Under the pieces are notes generated by a model. That model was given only the letters and a program-made list of their open reading frames with translations. It had not been told where the DNA came from and searched no databases. DNA of 64,000 nt from Opisthocomus hoazin (Eukaryota > Chordata > Aves > Opisthocomiformes > Opisthocomidae), in assembly GCF_030867145.1 (NCBI RefSeq), contig NC_134415.1, forward strand, positions 19,632,417 through 19,696,416. Direction: 5' to 3'. The translations under genes were made by a program, and so were the position numbers. This document shows, piece by piece, positions 48,165-60,595 of the stretch. Position 1 is the first letter of the stretch; each line of letters starts with the position of its first letter.

Positions 48165-48235
48165 ATTGCTTTTAAACCACTCCGAGATCCTTGGATAAAG
48201 TTGCTGTAGAAGTTGAAAGTGTTATTATTGCTCCA
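48165..48235 (+). repeat. MIR/L2-type 3' tail fossil
   Basis: 'accactccgagatccttgga' followed by 'taaagttgctgtagaagttg' and 'aaagtgttattattgc' matches, block by block, the 3' tail shared by MIR and L2 elements (gcgctttgagatccttggatgaaaggtgctatagaagtgcaaagtattattatt). This is the clearest of the ancient SINE/LINE remnants here. Confidence 0.65.
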
Positions 48236-51200
48236 AAACCCTACAGCAGGAAAGATTCTTAAATGTCAATTCTGATAGATAGTGCTTTAGTACAGGATTG
48301 ATATGTGCTCGCAAAGCACTTGCTTGTATTAAGAACAGTATAAAGCTTCACTTTCCCAAGGAGAATTTAGGGAGGAATTACTATAGCTTTTAGTTTCAGT
48401 TAATAACATAGTTGACATTTGGTACGCTGTGTTAGGGGATGGGTGATCTTTAGAGCATCATTGAACACTGTAACGTGTGAGAACGGTGATTTTCTTGTTG
48501 CAGTCAATTTATGATTCAAAAAGACAGCTTCATCCTACCTATAAATTTATTCCCTTGGTTGTTCTGCCTCTTCCAATTCACAAATGAAGTCTGATTCAAG
48601 ACATTTGAGCAGCTTCTTGTTTAGAAAGCAGTGCTTTAAGTCAATAAAACTTTCCTATTTTTTGTATAATTCTGAGCCCAGGCACTCAGAAAAACAAGGA
48701 GTAAGTGGTGGATTAGGGAGGATTTTACCTGTAGATCATGTGATTTTAAACCTTGCCTTGGAGAGTGTAGCACTCAAAATATTGTTGTTCTGGAAAGACT
48801 TACAGGAAAAGGGGTGCACTGGCTTTGCCTCAGTTCTGGGAAATCACCGCACCCAGGATCTGTGGGCTGTCTTGGCAAATCTGTAAGGACCAGAAGATTT
48901 TTCAGGTGCAGATCTCCCTTCTCATGCTAAAGTGACCAGCTAGTTCAGCAGCCCCAAAGAACTGGGAGTAATTTCTCTCTGTATACATCCTTTTGACATC
49001 ATCACTAACTAAGTCTGATGGTTTTAAAACCATGCCACATAGTGTTGCCTAAGTTAAATCAGCTGAGTTATATAAAGTGACAGGCCTGCAAGATTTCTTC
49101 ACATTGGGTCCTTCTTGTGTCTCTTGTTATTTACAGATGTTATTATATTAGAAAATTGTTGCATATTAAAACAGGATTATTGTGAGCATTCACAATGGCT
49201 GGACACCTCCCTAAAATTAAGTGAACCCCCCAAAGGATGACTTACATTTTGGGAAAAAGCTGGGTTCTTTAGGGTGCAGATGTACAGGGGAAGAGAAGTG
49301 AAGTTCCCTTGTTCAAATGCTCTTGGAGACTGGAGTGGCTCCCAGTTCGAGCTGGAGTTGCGCCAGTACACTGCCCCTGTATTCCATTGCAGAAGTTTAG
49401 AAATATGGAGCAGACAACCCACCCTGGCCATCATTGCTTTCCTGCCTCCATCCAGCTCCAAGCCCACTGTTTCCCGCTTGGTTTATTTCTTCTTTACCCG
49501 TATTGTGCCTTATAGCAAGAGAAGGAAAATGCAAACCTGGTTGAACTCATTCTGCCCTGGCCCTTGTGCTGCTGCTTCTCGCTGCAAGGAGAGGACTGGT
49601 ACCCAGCTGAGTCAACCAGATGGGCACAGACGTCTGTGGTGGAAAAATAAACAAGATTTTCACGTAGCTTGTCAGTGACCAGAAAACAGGACCCAATAGG
49701 TGACTTCCATTCACTTTCCTTTTGTACTCAGTCATTAGACTGATAACCTGAAACTTTTTGATGTGTTTAAAACTTATTTCATGCAACTTTCTATTGTGAG
49801 GAAGAGTATATAGCATAGTGTAGGCCCCCAGCATGTCACAACTGCAGCCAGTTCTGTGCAACATCTGACGTAATCACAGAAATTTCTTCTGCTGAAAAGT
49901 ATTTAAATACTATTTATTTTGAAATGTAATTTAATAGCTGTTAGATATGAAAGATCTTAGTCTTTGCAATTAATTTGCTCTATGTAAGCTCCCCATCTCC
50001 TAGAAAAATTACCCACAATAACAATTAAGGAACTCTTATTTTGTAAGTGCAGACTCTCACATAATATAATACTTTTATTCCTGTTTTGATTTCAATGGCA
50101 TTAACAAGTTTTACACCACATGAGGACCTACCCTCTACATTGTAATACTGATGAAGACTGGTCATATTTCTCTACTGCAATTTCAACAACCGTAGAAAAG
50201 AAGGTAATAATAATGTTGACTTGTACATCTTAGAGGGATTTTGAGGGGATCAATAGCGTTTTTAACATGCTCTGAAATTGATGCTCTATGGGCTATCAGG
50301 AATCTGCCTTCCTCATAGCTTGACATATTTTCAGACAGTAGCAATGCAGCTGTGTTAAACCATTAAGCAAGCAACCCCATATAAAACTTCTAAATAATAG
50401 TATTTACAAAAAATAATTACAAAAGCCCCTCTCCTTTTTGTGAAGTGCTGAAAAGTGGAGATCCATTTTATGTGTCTAAATACATCATTCATCTGTCTGG
50501 ACTTCCAGCTGGAATGTACTGGTGAAGAGCTGAGAGGTATAAGCCTCACTGCTGTATCAATGTTGAGTACTGTTGCTATGCACATTAACAGTAGTGCTCA
50601 GACCCAGGCAAGTACTTCTCTTCAGAAAATGGTAAGCCTAATTCAGCTTTTTCTTATATCTGTGTAAATCTATAGTAGCACTATGAAAATGAAGAAAGAT
50701 CATCTGCTTTGCATCAGTGTGGCTGAGATATGACCTAAATTCTTAAATTAGCTTTGCAGAGATAAGATAATAATTTAAACCTCCAGGTTCACGGCTAGAG
50801 AGGAACTGTCCTGTAGTGACAGGGAGAATGGCAGGGAGGTGAAAATTCACAATATCCAAACACTGTACCTGATGACTGAGTCTGCAGTTACGAGGAAAGA
50901 GCTACTCTATGCCATTGTCCAGCAACCTCACATTCCTCTGTCTCTGTAGTTATGACACCTTATAATTTCAAAATTTGTATGTAGTTCCTATCAAAGTGAA
51001 AAAAAAAGTTTGAGTTCTACTTCAGTTATTTTATATTTAGCTGACAACTTGAAAATTACGGATAGTTGTTTGGGACTGAGTTAATAAATGTTTCACTTTT
51101 ACTGCTTTGAAAATTTTTATAATTATAAAGTACAGTTAAAAATTGTAGATGCAAAGTTACTCTGAATTTAAAAGTGCGGTAAAAATAGAGATGAATTTTT

Positions 51201-54200
51201 ATTTTACAGTTTTTGATCTAACTACTCTGAATCGAAGCATCAGATAAAATAGCACAAGTTTATGAAATGGTTCATTGTTGAAAACTATACTGTTTAGGAA
51301 AGCTCCCCCACTGCCAACTTTTGGCTGAAAACCAATTAGATCTACTCCAGGAATTTTATAGCCTCAGCTGCTCTAATTTCTACTCGGGCTAGGCAGCCCA
51401 GGAACAGCGTTGTAATTGGCTGATGCCGGTTCCGCAGTGTCTTGTCTGTCCCTCGCACTAAGCTGGCATCTGATGCTGAGGAAAGAAAAAGGCTATGTAT
51501 ATACATACATACAAAAAAATCTTTTGCTGTGAATGTCTATGATTTTTTTTTCACCTCTTCATTGATTTCATTAGATGTACTCCACAGATGACTGTCAAAC
51601 TCTTAAAGCGATATATTTCTGTCATGGAGAACTGTGCTGCATGTAGCATTTCTTTCACAGAAAGAAGTTGGCTGGAAGCCACTGTTTCACAGGCCTTGTA
51701 CTTTTAGAGATGTGAGCTGTTCTGTAGGGGATGCAGCACAGTGTAGGTGATCTCTGACGATGGATGTTTTGGCAAGCTGTGTGAGGTGCTTTACTTAGGG
51801 ATTCTTGCTTTAATAATATACCCTTCTTTTATAACACTTATGCTGCAGGATACTTACAAAGCTACTATGTAAAAATATTAGCTAGTGCAGTAACCTTCTG
51901 CCCGGTTTCATGTCCCATGGGGAACATACTATAAGTCAAGTTCATATACTGCTCTACCTCCCAGCCAGTTTCTGAATGTGCTTCTGGGACCTGACTAGTA
52001 GCTGCGAGAAGCTGAGACCTGGTTGCCTTGGAAGTGACATTTTTTTATCCCCATTTCCATCAGTATGGTTGTGCAGGATGTTCTTTTTGGCTTGTTCAGG
52101 AGCTGAAATTTGAAGTATCTTGGAAGAATGTATTTTTTCTGTTGATAATCGTATTACTTCCAGTTTCCACTCAAAGAGAATCTTGTCTCTTTCCTCCAGG
52201 ACTGGTGTCTCAGAGATAGTGGTGTTTGACTGTCCAGGCATATTGCAAAACTCTGCAAGAATTTTTTTTGAGATCAATAACAAGGTCAGAAAATGGTACT
52301 TTTGTCTTTTGAAGTATGGTCATAAAAAGCAGGTTCTAGCTGTCTGGAAGAATGCATCAAAGTATATGACCAAGTAGGCAAAAGAAGACATAACTGGGTG
52401 AAAGGTATGTATGAACAAGTTTGTCAGTGAAACTTGTGTGCATTCAGTGTTTCTTGAACTTTACAGAAGTCACTTATGGGTTGTTTTTTTTTAGTAGCTT
52501 CTCTTTTAAATATATAAACTGAATAAAATAGAGGTAGTCGTAGATAGTCAAAGATGCAATGGAGACCTTTACCTGTTGGCTTAAAAGGAACTTTTAGACT
52601 GCGGTTATTGGTCTAGTAAACAGCTTTTCTGAAGATTGATTTCTCTCTCCAAAGTCTTAAAGAATACTGTTAATTACTCTTTGGTTGCCAATTAAAGACA
52701 ATTACAATTTTGTTTTGTTTTAGGCTTTACAGAATCTACTGTTGACATCAATGTATTTACCCTTTCCCTTTCAATAGAGGGATTGCATGTACTTCTTAAA
52801 ATTTCTTTGTGGTTTCAAAATGCAAAAGTAATTTTACTAGACATTATTGTAGTAGTATTGTGTAGATTTCAAGTCTAAATATAAAAAAGGCACACACCAG
52901 TGTTGTCATTGCATTTGGTGAGAATCAGATCATGCAACTTTTCTTATACTAAGGGAGCTGAATTAGGAGTAATTAAAAGCATAAATGGTGAAAATTAAAA
53001 ATTAGATTAATGAACACTCTGCCTGTTTTAAAACCTGAGGTAAGGATGTTGTTGCTATTTTAAACAGAAGTCTTATGGGGATAAAATCCTATCATACTGA
53101 AATAGAGCATGTGGTTACATACTTCAGGAAAAAATTATGCTTTTGTAACAGGAATGGACCGGATGAGTTTTATTAATAGGTTTTATAGAGTAATGATTTA
53201 AATACAGAGCATCCCAATTAATCCCTCCTATATAGAGGCACAATTCCAGAAGCAGCATCCCCTTGCTCACCCTAGAAGTATTCTATTGTTTAGTCATCTT
53301 CTGGTTCCAAACTCATAACTAGTAAATGATAATCTTTGATGCAAAGCACCGGTTAACAGTTGTAGATATTAGAAGTTTTCATTTAATACGTAGAAAATCT
53401 GGAACTACTATTTATTACAGCTAAGATTGGCTGCAAACTAAGAACCAAATTCTGCCTTCACGAGTGTCCTTTCCCTTTTGATTTCTCATACAGCTGTGTA
53501 GATGGCTATGATGACAGTGTATTCTTCAAGAGTATCTGCCTTTCTGGGGATGTCATGCCAGATGCTATTGGGTTTGTCTTCAAATTGCCATGCACACATA
53601 GATGAAAATTACGACAACTTTCTTTGGTTTTGTTAACATTTGCTCCCTGTATTTTATGTGATGTAAAATCACACTGCCCCTTTGCCACTCATGACTGTCT
53701 ACATTCATTTGGTGCAACAGGACTGCATCAGTGGATAGAAAGAGCTGGGGCTGAAGACCCTGCATTTACAGAACGTGAAGTTTAGAGGGTGCAGGTCAGA
53801 CTAAAATTAATCTGGTATGCTGTACCAAACATCCTCACTATGTTGAGGGTTTGGAGCTGTTTGGATTCACTGTCAGTGTCCCTATCAGATTTGGAGAGTA
53901 TCTGTTATAGGTCTGTAACAGACCTTCTGGTTCAGTTTCTTCTGAAAGAATCTGATTTGATTGCACCAAATAAGTTCTCTAAATGCAACCTGTGCATGGT
54001 GAATGTGTACACTGAGAAGAGTCACCAAAATGACCTAAAACCACAATTCTTATATTAATGTAGGTACAGCCTATGATTGCTTTGCTTGCCTACATGGAAT
54101 CTAAACTGACAGTAGGAAATGCTAACTGCTCACCAGTTTGAGCCTTTTAATTAATTCTCTCCAGATGCCAAAGAGCCAGGGGGATACTTGTGATAATAAC

Positions 54201-56199
54201 TGTTCGTAACAGCTAAGGTGCTTCTGAATTCTACCGATAATACAGAGGGAAACAGCTATATTAATTTTTACTAGTTCAGTAAGCCGTTCAGCTGCGTTCC
54301 TAATAAAATAATAATTAAGAAATAAAAGTAAATTTTTACTACAGGTTTAATTAAAGTTCCAAGCTAATTTCACAGTGCGGCTTTGGGTCCTGATAACAAC
54401 AGACCTAGAGTCTAATTGCTGTCATACCAGCTGGCCTGCTTTACATCTAATTGCTTCCCTTGAGTCTGACAAAAGCCTGACTTGGAAAGTCAACTTTGTT
54501 TCCAGTAGAGTATGACTTTATTATAGATAAGGAAAGAAGGACAGAAATAAAGACTTCTTCCCTACAGGTACATCCTTACCTAGCTCTTGTGCCTTGATCA
54601 TGCTCTGAAGATCCCTGCTGGAATTTGGAATGAAGATGTTACACATAAGATTTTTTATATTGATACATTTTTAAACTGTTCCATTCCCAACTTGCACACA
54701 AGGTTTATGGGAAGAGAACCTGAGTAGACAGTTCAAAAAGAGGTAGTAATGATGAGCAGTGTATAAATTAAGACAGTAGGAAGAGGGAGGAGAAGTGTTG
54801 TTAACTTTAAAGTTTGTTCAAAAATACCTGCTCATATTTGTTAACCAGACCAAACTCAAATATTCTTGACTGAAAGCATAAAATGAAGGCTTTCGGAAGT
54901 ACACAAATTAAACTCAACATCTTCTGTATCACTTTCTTCTGATAAACAAGCAGGAAGGAATTGTCTCCTATTTGAACATGTGGAAAGATTTATTAATTCA
55001 TACATCCATCTAGGGTTGCAGAGTTATTCTGAAATAGGGTCTGAATGTGTGTGAAAGGGTGATAAAACAGAGGAGGAAACTTTAACACTGATCAACAGTA
55101 CTTGGGAGCACAGGGATCTGTAAGTGCTGAAGGTGACCACTTATTTTTCCCGTCATCTAGGATGTTGGGCTTGTATAAAGAACACTTTTTTAGTTGTTGA
55201 GAGTAAGAGTGTCAGAAATTACGTATAGTATGGCTGGATATAAAACACAGTTGTATCAAGAGACACAGTCATAGCAAAATAAAAAATTCCATTGCTCTAA
55301 AGGGCTTTGTATCAAGTCCAAGCTCACCATACTGGACTTGCACCATAAGCTTTTTCAATAATTGATTAATTATTAGATGTCAGAAATAGGTATATTGTGT
55401 GAAAACCTAAAAAAAATCCTCTACTTCAGTGACTTCTGTTAATATCTTTGCTGTGGTGAAATAACTTTTTTTTTCCTCTTCTTCTTTGGTAGTGTTATTA
55501 GCTGAACTTGATCTTCATAAACTACCCAATGCTCTGTTCAAGGCAAATACAGTTGTCAGCAGCTTTTTGGCCTGGGATATAGTGAATTTCGTCAACAAGC
55601 CTGATATTAATTTATAATAAATGTATATAAGGGTATATTTGTAGTGGTGTATTTTGAAAAAGGGGTTGAAAAAGAGACTGGAAGAGAAGTCAGCTGTAAT
55701 CTTATTGCTGTCACCAAAATGTGAATATGTAATTGTTTTTGTATTGTGGCCAACTAGTAAACAATTATTGCCTGAGCTAAATAGTCTGAGGACAGACCAT
55801 GTTTATACCACTTGAAAACCAATTGCAATACATTAGATTCCTGTTAGACTGTCTGAACACAAATGTCTTTAATAAACTTCCTTCTCTTCTTCCCAACCAC
55901 ATCCTTTCATATCAAGTAAGTGCTTTAAAACTGTTTCTTTATTAGCCTGGAGGAAGAAAACAGCACATATGCTAAAAATGTAGTGGGAAAAATAGCTGAA
56001 TAATTAGGCAAAGAATAGATCTTCTCAGCACTTCCCAGAGTTTATTACTCTGTGCATTATTCAGAAGAAAGAAAAAAAATGACAACAACATAGCATTGCA
56101 TAGGAACATGTGTATGCTTAGAGTACGCTCATGTGGAGGTAGAAAAGCTTGGATTCACTGGAAGAAGCCCAGTTTGAATTGCATTGTCACAGAGGAGCA
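48236..56199. other. AT-rich single-copy desert with regulatory-looking segments
   Basis: No gene is recognised in about 8 kb. Open frames up to 134 codons (49274-49678 +) show no domain. Two segments look non-random. About 51300-51480 contains 'acagcgttgtaattggctga' and is less AT-rich than its surroundings. About 54240-54500 has TTAATTAA words, 'cacagtgcggctttggg' and 'tctaattgctgtcatacc'. Both resemble conserved non-coding elements, which cannot be confirmed from one sequence. Confidence 0.35.
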
Positions 56200-56545
56200 C
56201 TCAGTGAGCCATCTGCTTCCTGGGGCTGGGAGCCAGGGCTGTCCCACCACCCCAGCCAGGGAGCAGGACAGCCAGGGGCAACCCCAGCTGCTGACATCGG
56301 GCACCTCCCTGGGACCAGGCTGAGGCTGGGCTGGGACTTCAGCCCACAGGTGGGGGTCAGGCTCTGCATCACAGCAGCTGTGGCTGGGCAGGGCAGGGGT
56401 AGCCCTGTCCAGGGGTAAGGGACATCCCCCACTGAGCCCCACCAGCTCTCCCCAAGGCCACCAGCAGCATCAGCTCAGTGTTGGCCCTGAGCCCAGGCAA
56501 ACAAGCCCCAGGATTGGGGGGTACACGTGCTCAGGGCTCTGACAC
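56200..56545. other. GC-rich block of unknown origin
   Basis: About 340 bp of strongly GC-rich sequence (ccaccccagccagggagcag, ctgaggctgggctgggactt, ggcagggcaggggtagccct) has sharp edges against AT-rich flanks. Both strands have open frames of 81-95 codons, which follow from the scarcity of AT-rich stop codons. CpG is sparse, so it is not a typical CpG island. It could be a fragment of an unrecognised transposable element or a small exon, and I cannot tell which. Confidence 0.45.
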
Positions 56546-59008
56546 ACCTTATCAGTGGTACATTCCCCATTCATGCTAACTAATTTTTCTGAGTGGCCAG
56601 TTTGGTGCCAGGGGTTATTTTTTGTATCTTGCTATAGGTTTGTAGAAGACAAAGCTCAGCAGCCTGTAAAGCAAGATAAAAAAATGTAAATTAAAATGAA
56701 GACTAAGGAGAGGATCCTAAGGGCAGTAGAAGTGGGGAGGAAGACAAAATATTTTATCTTAGTGTTTAGTAGAATGTGGACACAGTGGCAAATTTAGAAA
56801 ATGTTCGTTGGTCTCTGGGCCATTATGGTGAGCCTCTGGCTTTTAGGTCAGGTTGTATGTTAAAGGAGTGCATCTTCAGCAATGAGGTCAGTCACAGTGA
56901 AAAAGACTCTTTTTGGTCCTGGAGGTGAAGACACCTCTTTCTGTTAGCCTCTTGTCTTGCTGTTAGAGTTTTGAAAAACACACTCTTCACCGTGCTGAAA
57001 AGGGGGGGAAAAGACCTCTAGATAGCTGAAAAAGCCTCACTGCAGATGGGCTTCCTGAAACACAACTGTTGCTGAGGTCAGTACCTAAACGTGCAGGGCT
57101 GGACCTTCAGGAGGGGAGTGCAGCCCAGGGTGCTGGACAGGGTACCAGAAATATCTGTGTTTCCATTGCAGCTCTGAAATTTCTGGGAGCTCTTCAGCAG
57201 ATCACTTGACTTTCTTTTGGTTCATATTTTTCATGTTGCTAGTATTGGCTGATTAACTGGTTAATGCTCGTACTGTTGCCTGAAAAAGTACTGTATTACT
57301 TTATTGTCATTGCCTATTGTTACAGACAATTCACTCAATCATTTTTGTGATAGTTTTTCCTGTCTTCCATCACAGTTTCATTCCTTTATCTGATTAGAAA
57401 GTAGTTAAAATAAACAGATGCCTTTTGCTTGTATCAGTGCAATAAGCCTGATTTCATAAATATTACTGCATCAGTAATGAATCTCCTTAGTAATACAGTA
57501 GCTGACTAGGCTGAAACGTTGAAAGAAATCACAATGCAAACAGAAATGCGGGTTAATATGCTCATTAGCAGGCAACGATTAGAAACACTACTTGGTTGAA
57601 ATGAAGACAGGCTCCTGCCTAGGAATGAAGCTGGACACTCCATTTCAGACACGAAATTTCTTCTTAGCACTGGTGTAAACACTGGCTAAAAACACCATCA
57701 GCTAATATGAAAATAAGAATTAAAACTTTGCAATGTTTTATTTCTATGTGATTTTTTTGCCCTCTTTGTAAAATGCAGCCACAAGGGCATTTGTGGTAAC
57801 TAGAGTAGATTAGAGAGGAACTTATACTAAGTTATGTATTATCCACGTAGATTTTGCAATGCTTTTGTTTAGCATTACGTGACAATCCATTTGTCTTCAT
57901 GAAGAGCCATATTCTGATGAGGGCTGAATGTAAAAGGAGGAGAATTAAGATTAGAAGTAATCCCTTGTAGAAAATGAACAATAAAAATAAACAAAACACA
58001 TCAATGGGGGAATAGTGTTCTTTCCTTGGAGCAACTCCTTGAAGGCAGACAGGGCAGCCAGACACTAAGTTCTGGGCAGTATTTCCAGGCTATCTTACTG
58101 TAAAAGGTCTTCTATGACCTTCCAGCTGTCATCATGCACCAGTGGAGAGACAGCATTTCTGTTAACCTAGAGTGAGTCCTTTTTAACAGAAAACATGCCA
58201 TTGTTATATGATCAGACCTGTCTTGCTGTATAATACATCACAGACTACTTGGAAATAAAATATTTCCAGGCAAATGCAATAATAATGAAAGGTAGTCTGT
58301 GAAGCCAAACACTATGCTACTGACATAACGCAAAGTGGCTGAGAACCACAATGTCCCTGTTCCTACAGAAGATACACACATTCCTAAATGTACGAGTAGC
58401 ATTTGAAGGCTTTGCCTCATACAGAAATAAGTAGTTTCATCCTTTTTCTTTCAGGCCTATAATTCACCAACATGGAAATTTCCTACCTCTCGAAAAGCTA
58501 TAATAAAATGAAAATAGTGTTTATATTTTTCCTCTTATTCCAAGAGATTTACTCTAAATTCATTGGCTTTCTTGGCATTTGGCTCATTCTTCATTCCAAC
58601 TTTTTTGCTGAGTGTGCCTTGCAAGAGCATTCCATGCTCTACTTTTTTTCCAATATTCCTTGTAGGTCATACACTTATTGTCATCAACAATCTGAACTGC
58701 TCTGGAATGGTGCTAGAAAAGTTCATGGCGAGAGGACATCAGAGTCTGTGTCAAGGACTTCAATGCATATGCAAACACCTTTGAGGTGTGGTGAAGTACC
58801 AATGTCTTTAGACGTAAATGCTACCTTCACTCACAAGAACTGTTTTCTTAACTTAAATCCATGTAGAAGCAAATGGAAACATGATTTTAGTGTAGCCTTT
58901 TATACGGACAATGTGCTTGATCCAGGGTATGGTGTGATATAAAAATGTTCTTACCAGGAAAAAAAATCAACCGAACAATGACTTTTGTAGGAACTCTATT
59001 TTTGTTAA
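56546..59008. other. AT-rich single-copy sequence; one 156-codon frame
   Basis: The frame 58472-58942 (+) begins with a hydrophobic stretch ('MKIVFIFFLLFQEIYSKFIG' at its residues 12-31) but has no recognisable domain, and may be a chance frame in AT-rich DNA. A segment near 57440-57610 ('ttactgcatcagtaatgaat', 'gggttaatatgctcattagc') looks like non-coding regulatory sequence. Confidence 0.35.
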
Positions 59009-59326
59009 CCACAGAATGGTAGGGGTTGGAAGGGACCTCTGTGGGTCGTCTAGTCCAACCCTCCTGCCGAAGCAGGGTCACCTACAGCAGGCTGCACAGG
59101 ACCTTGTCCAGGCAGGTCTTGAATATCTCCAGAGAAGGAGACTCCACAGCCTCCCTGGGCAGCCTGGTCCAGTGCTCTGTCACCCTCAGAGGGAAGAAAT
59201 TCTTCCTCATGTTCAGACGGAACTTCCTATGCTTCAGTTTGTGCCCATTGCCCCTTGTCCTGTCACTGGGCACCACTGAAAAGAGCTTGGCCCCATCCTC
59301 CTGACACCCACCCTTCAGATATTTGT
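59009..59326 (-). mobile_element. CR1 3' fragment (type B), minus strand
   Basis: The plus strand shows 'cacagaatggtaggggttgg' and 'gtccaaccctcctgccgaag', the reverse complement of the CR1 3' UTR, then the coding end. It stops at 'cccttcagatatttgt' near 59326, where the 5' truncation lies. On the minus strand the coding part reads '[11 protein letters not shown]' and, from 59276, '[20 protein letters not shown]', ending at the stop at 59082-59084. Confidence 0.92.
59082..59322 (-). pseudogene. CR1 ORF2 C-terminal fragment
   Basis: About the last 79 codons of ORF2 in a single open frame, without the catalytic domain. It includes the conserved '[20 protein letters not shown]' and the terminal '[13 protein letters not shown]'. 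The fragment simply records a severely 5'-truncated insertion. Confidence 0.85.
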
Positions 59327-59593
59327 CAGTATATGAAGCATTTAATCTATGTGCACCACAGACAATACTTTCTATAACTTGGAACTTCAGCAGGTATGTA
59401 TGAATATAACTTCTTGAATCAATATACGTGTTCTGATTTGTACTAGACTGGAGCTATACATCTCTTCTGGTACCTGCATGGAATTTTTGGAGGCTATTAA
59501 TTTTAACAGATGTATTTTCAAGGGTGTGAAGATCTTCAGACACATGTTAGTTTAGTATAGCCCACCTTTGAATATATGAGAAAATAAAAGATG
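59327..59593. other. Short spacer between two oppositely oriented CR1 fragments
   Basis: About 270 bp of AT-rich sequence with no recognised feature. The truncated 5' ends of both CR1 fragments face this spacer. Confidence 0.5.
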
Positions 59594-59704
59594 GACCTTT
59601 GGGCAACCTGGTCTAGTGGCAGGTGTCCCTGCTCACGGCAGGACATGTTGGAACTAGATGATCTATAAGGCCCCTTCCAACCCAAATCATCCTATGATTC
59701 TATG
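59594..59704 (+). mobile_element. CR1 3'-UTR fragment (type A)
   Basis: 'gggcaacctggtctagtggc', 'aggtgtccctgctcacggca' and 'aaggccccttccaaccc', ending 'cctatgattctatg', match the 3' end of the type A copies at 2.6 and 17.6 kb. It contains only the last few codons of ORF2 and the 3' UTR. Confidence 0.88.
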
Positions 59705-60404
59705 CAAGGAGGCAGTTTGCTATTTTTAAAGAAATATAGACAACGTAGATATGAAGTTTCACAGGAGAAGGCTGTCACCAGAATATAGGTACTTCCTAGT
59801 TTCTGGTTGGGTCAGGAATAAATCCTTCCTAAAGTTTCTTCAACTGATGCCATGAAGACATTGCAGTGGAATTGGAAACAAATGACAGCAAGGATGTTCA
59901 TGGCACTCTTACTGATGACATAGATTTCCTTGAATGACACACTTAACCCCCACATCTCTTGGTTCTCTGGAGGTCCTTTTGGATTTCTGTCACTCAAGGT
60001 GGTTTTGCAATGCAATAAATTGTCTATCACTGCTGGTTGCCATAAACTTACCATCAAAAACAATTTTTCTACTGAAGATTACGTGTAAATGCTTGATGAG
60101 CATTTGACAGTGCCTGCTGGGTTAATAAATACAGCATGCTGTATAACTGCAATAGCTGTGAATTGTCTTAAGCAAGGGAGAAAAAAAGAAGGTTCTCCCT
60201 AGTTCCCCATTACCAATTCTAACTTACGTATTTAAGTAACTCTGGCATGTTTTGCATTAATTAGAAAGCATGGGAGATGGAGCTGTTATCATGTTCCCAG
60301 AGGTATACACTTTGATCACAAGTCGAGCAAAAGAGCCAGACTGCAGAAATCTTGTTTTCTGAACAGCAAGATCTACAGGTGGTTCAAGGAAAGGCAGGCA
60401 GAAC
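59705..60404. other. Single-copy sequence, no gene recognised
   Basis: Only an 83-codon minus-strand frame without recognisable content (59812-60063). Confidence 0.45.
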
Positions 60405-60595
60405 GTGCAGCTCCAGCTTTTAACTCTGCCACCGATATTTTGTGTTGTCTTGGAAAAGTCATTTCAGCACTCTTAACTTTTTGTCATGGGATGCTGACGT
60501 GACCAAGAAAATATGCTAGCATTTTTCTAAAGCTATGTATTTCATGATCTTTGCTTCAGTTTCCCATCAGTGAAAGAGAGAGAATGTTAAGTACA
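60405..60595 (+). repeat. MIR-like ancient SINE fossil with an inserted stretch
   Basis: 'taactctgccaccgatattt' and 'tgtgttgtcttggaaaagtc', then 'atttcagcactctt', parallel MIR 'agctctgccactgacttgctgtgtgaccttgggcaagtcacttaacctct'. The next expected block, 'cttcagtttcccatcagtga', appears about 70 bp later (60554-60573). The order is right but the gap suggests an insertion or divergence. Confidence 0.5.

Noticed and set aside
49274..49678. 134-codon plus-strand frame as a candidate gene
   Set aside because: No domain is recognised, an overlapping frame of similar quality lies at 49309-49515, and there is no support from splice or promoter signals.
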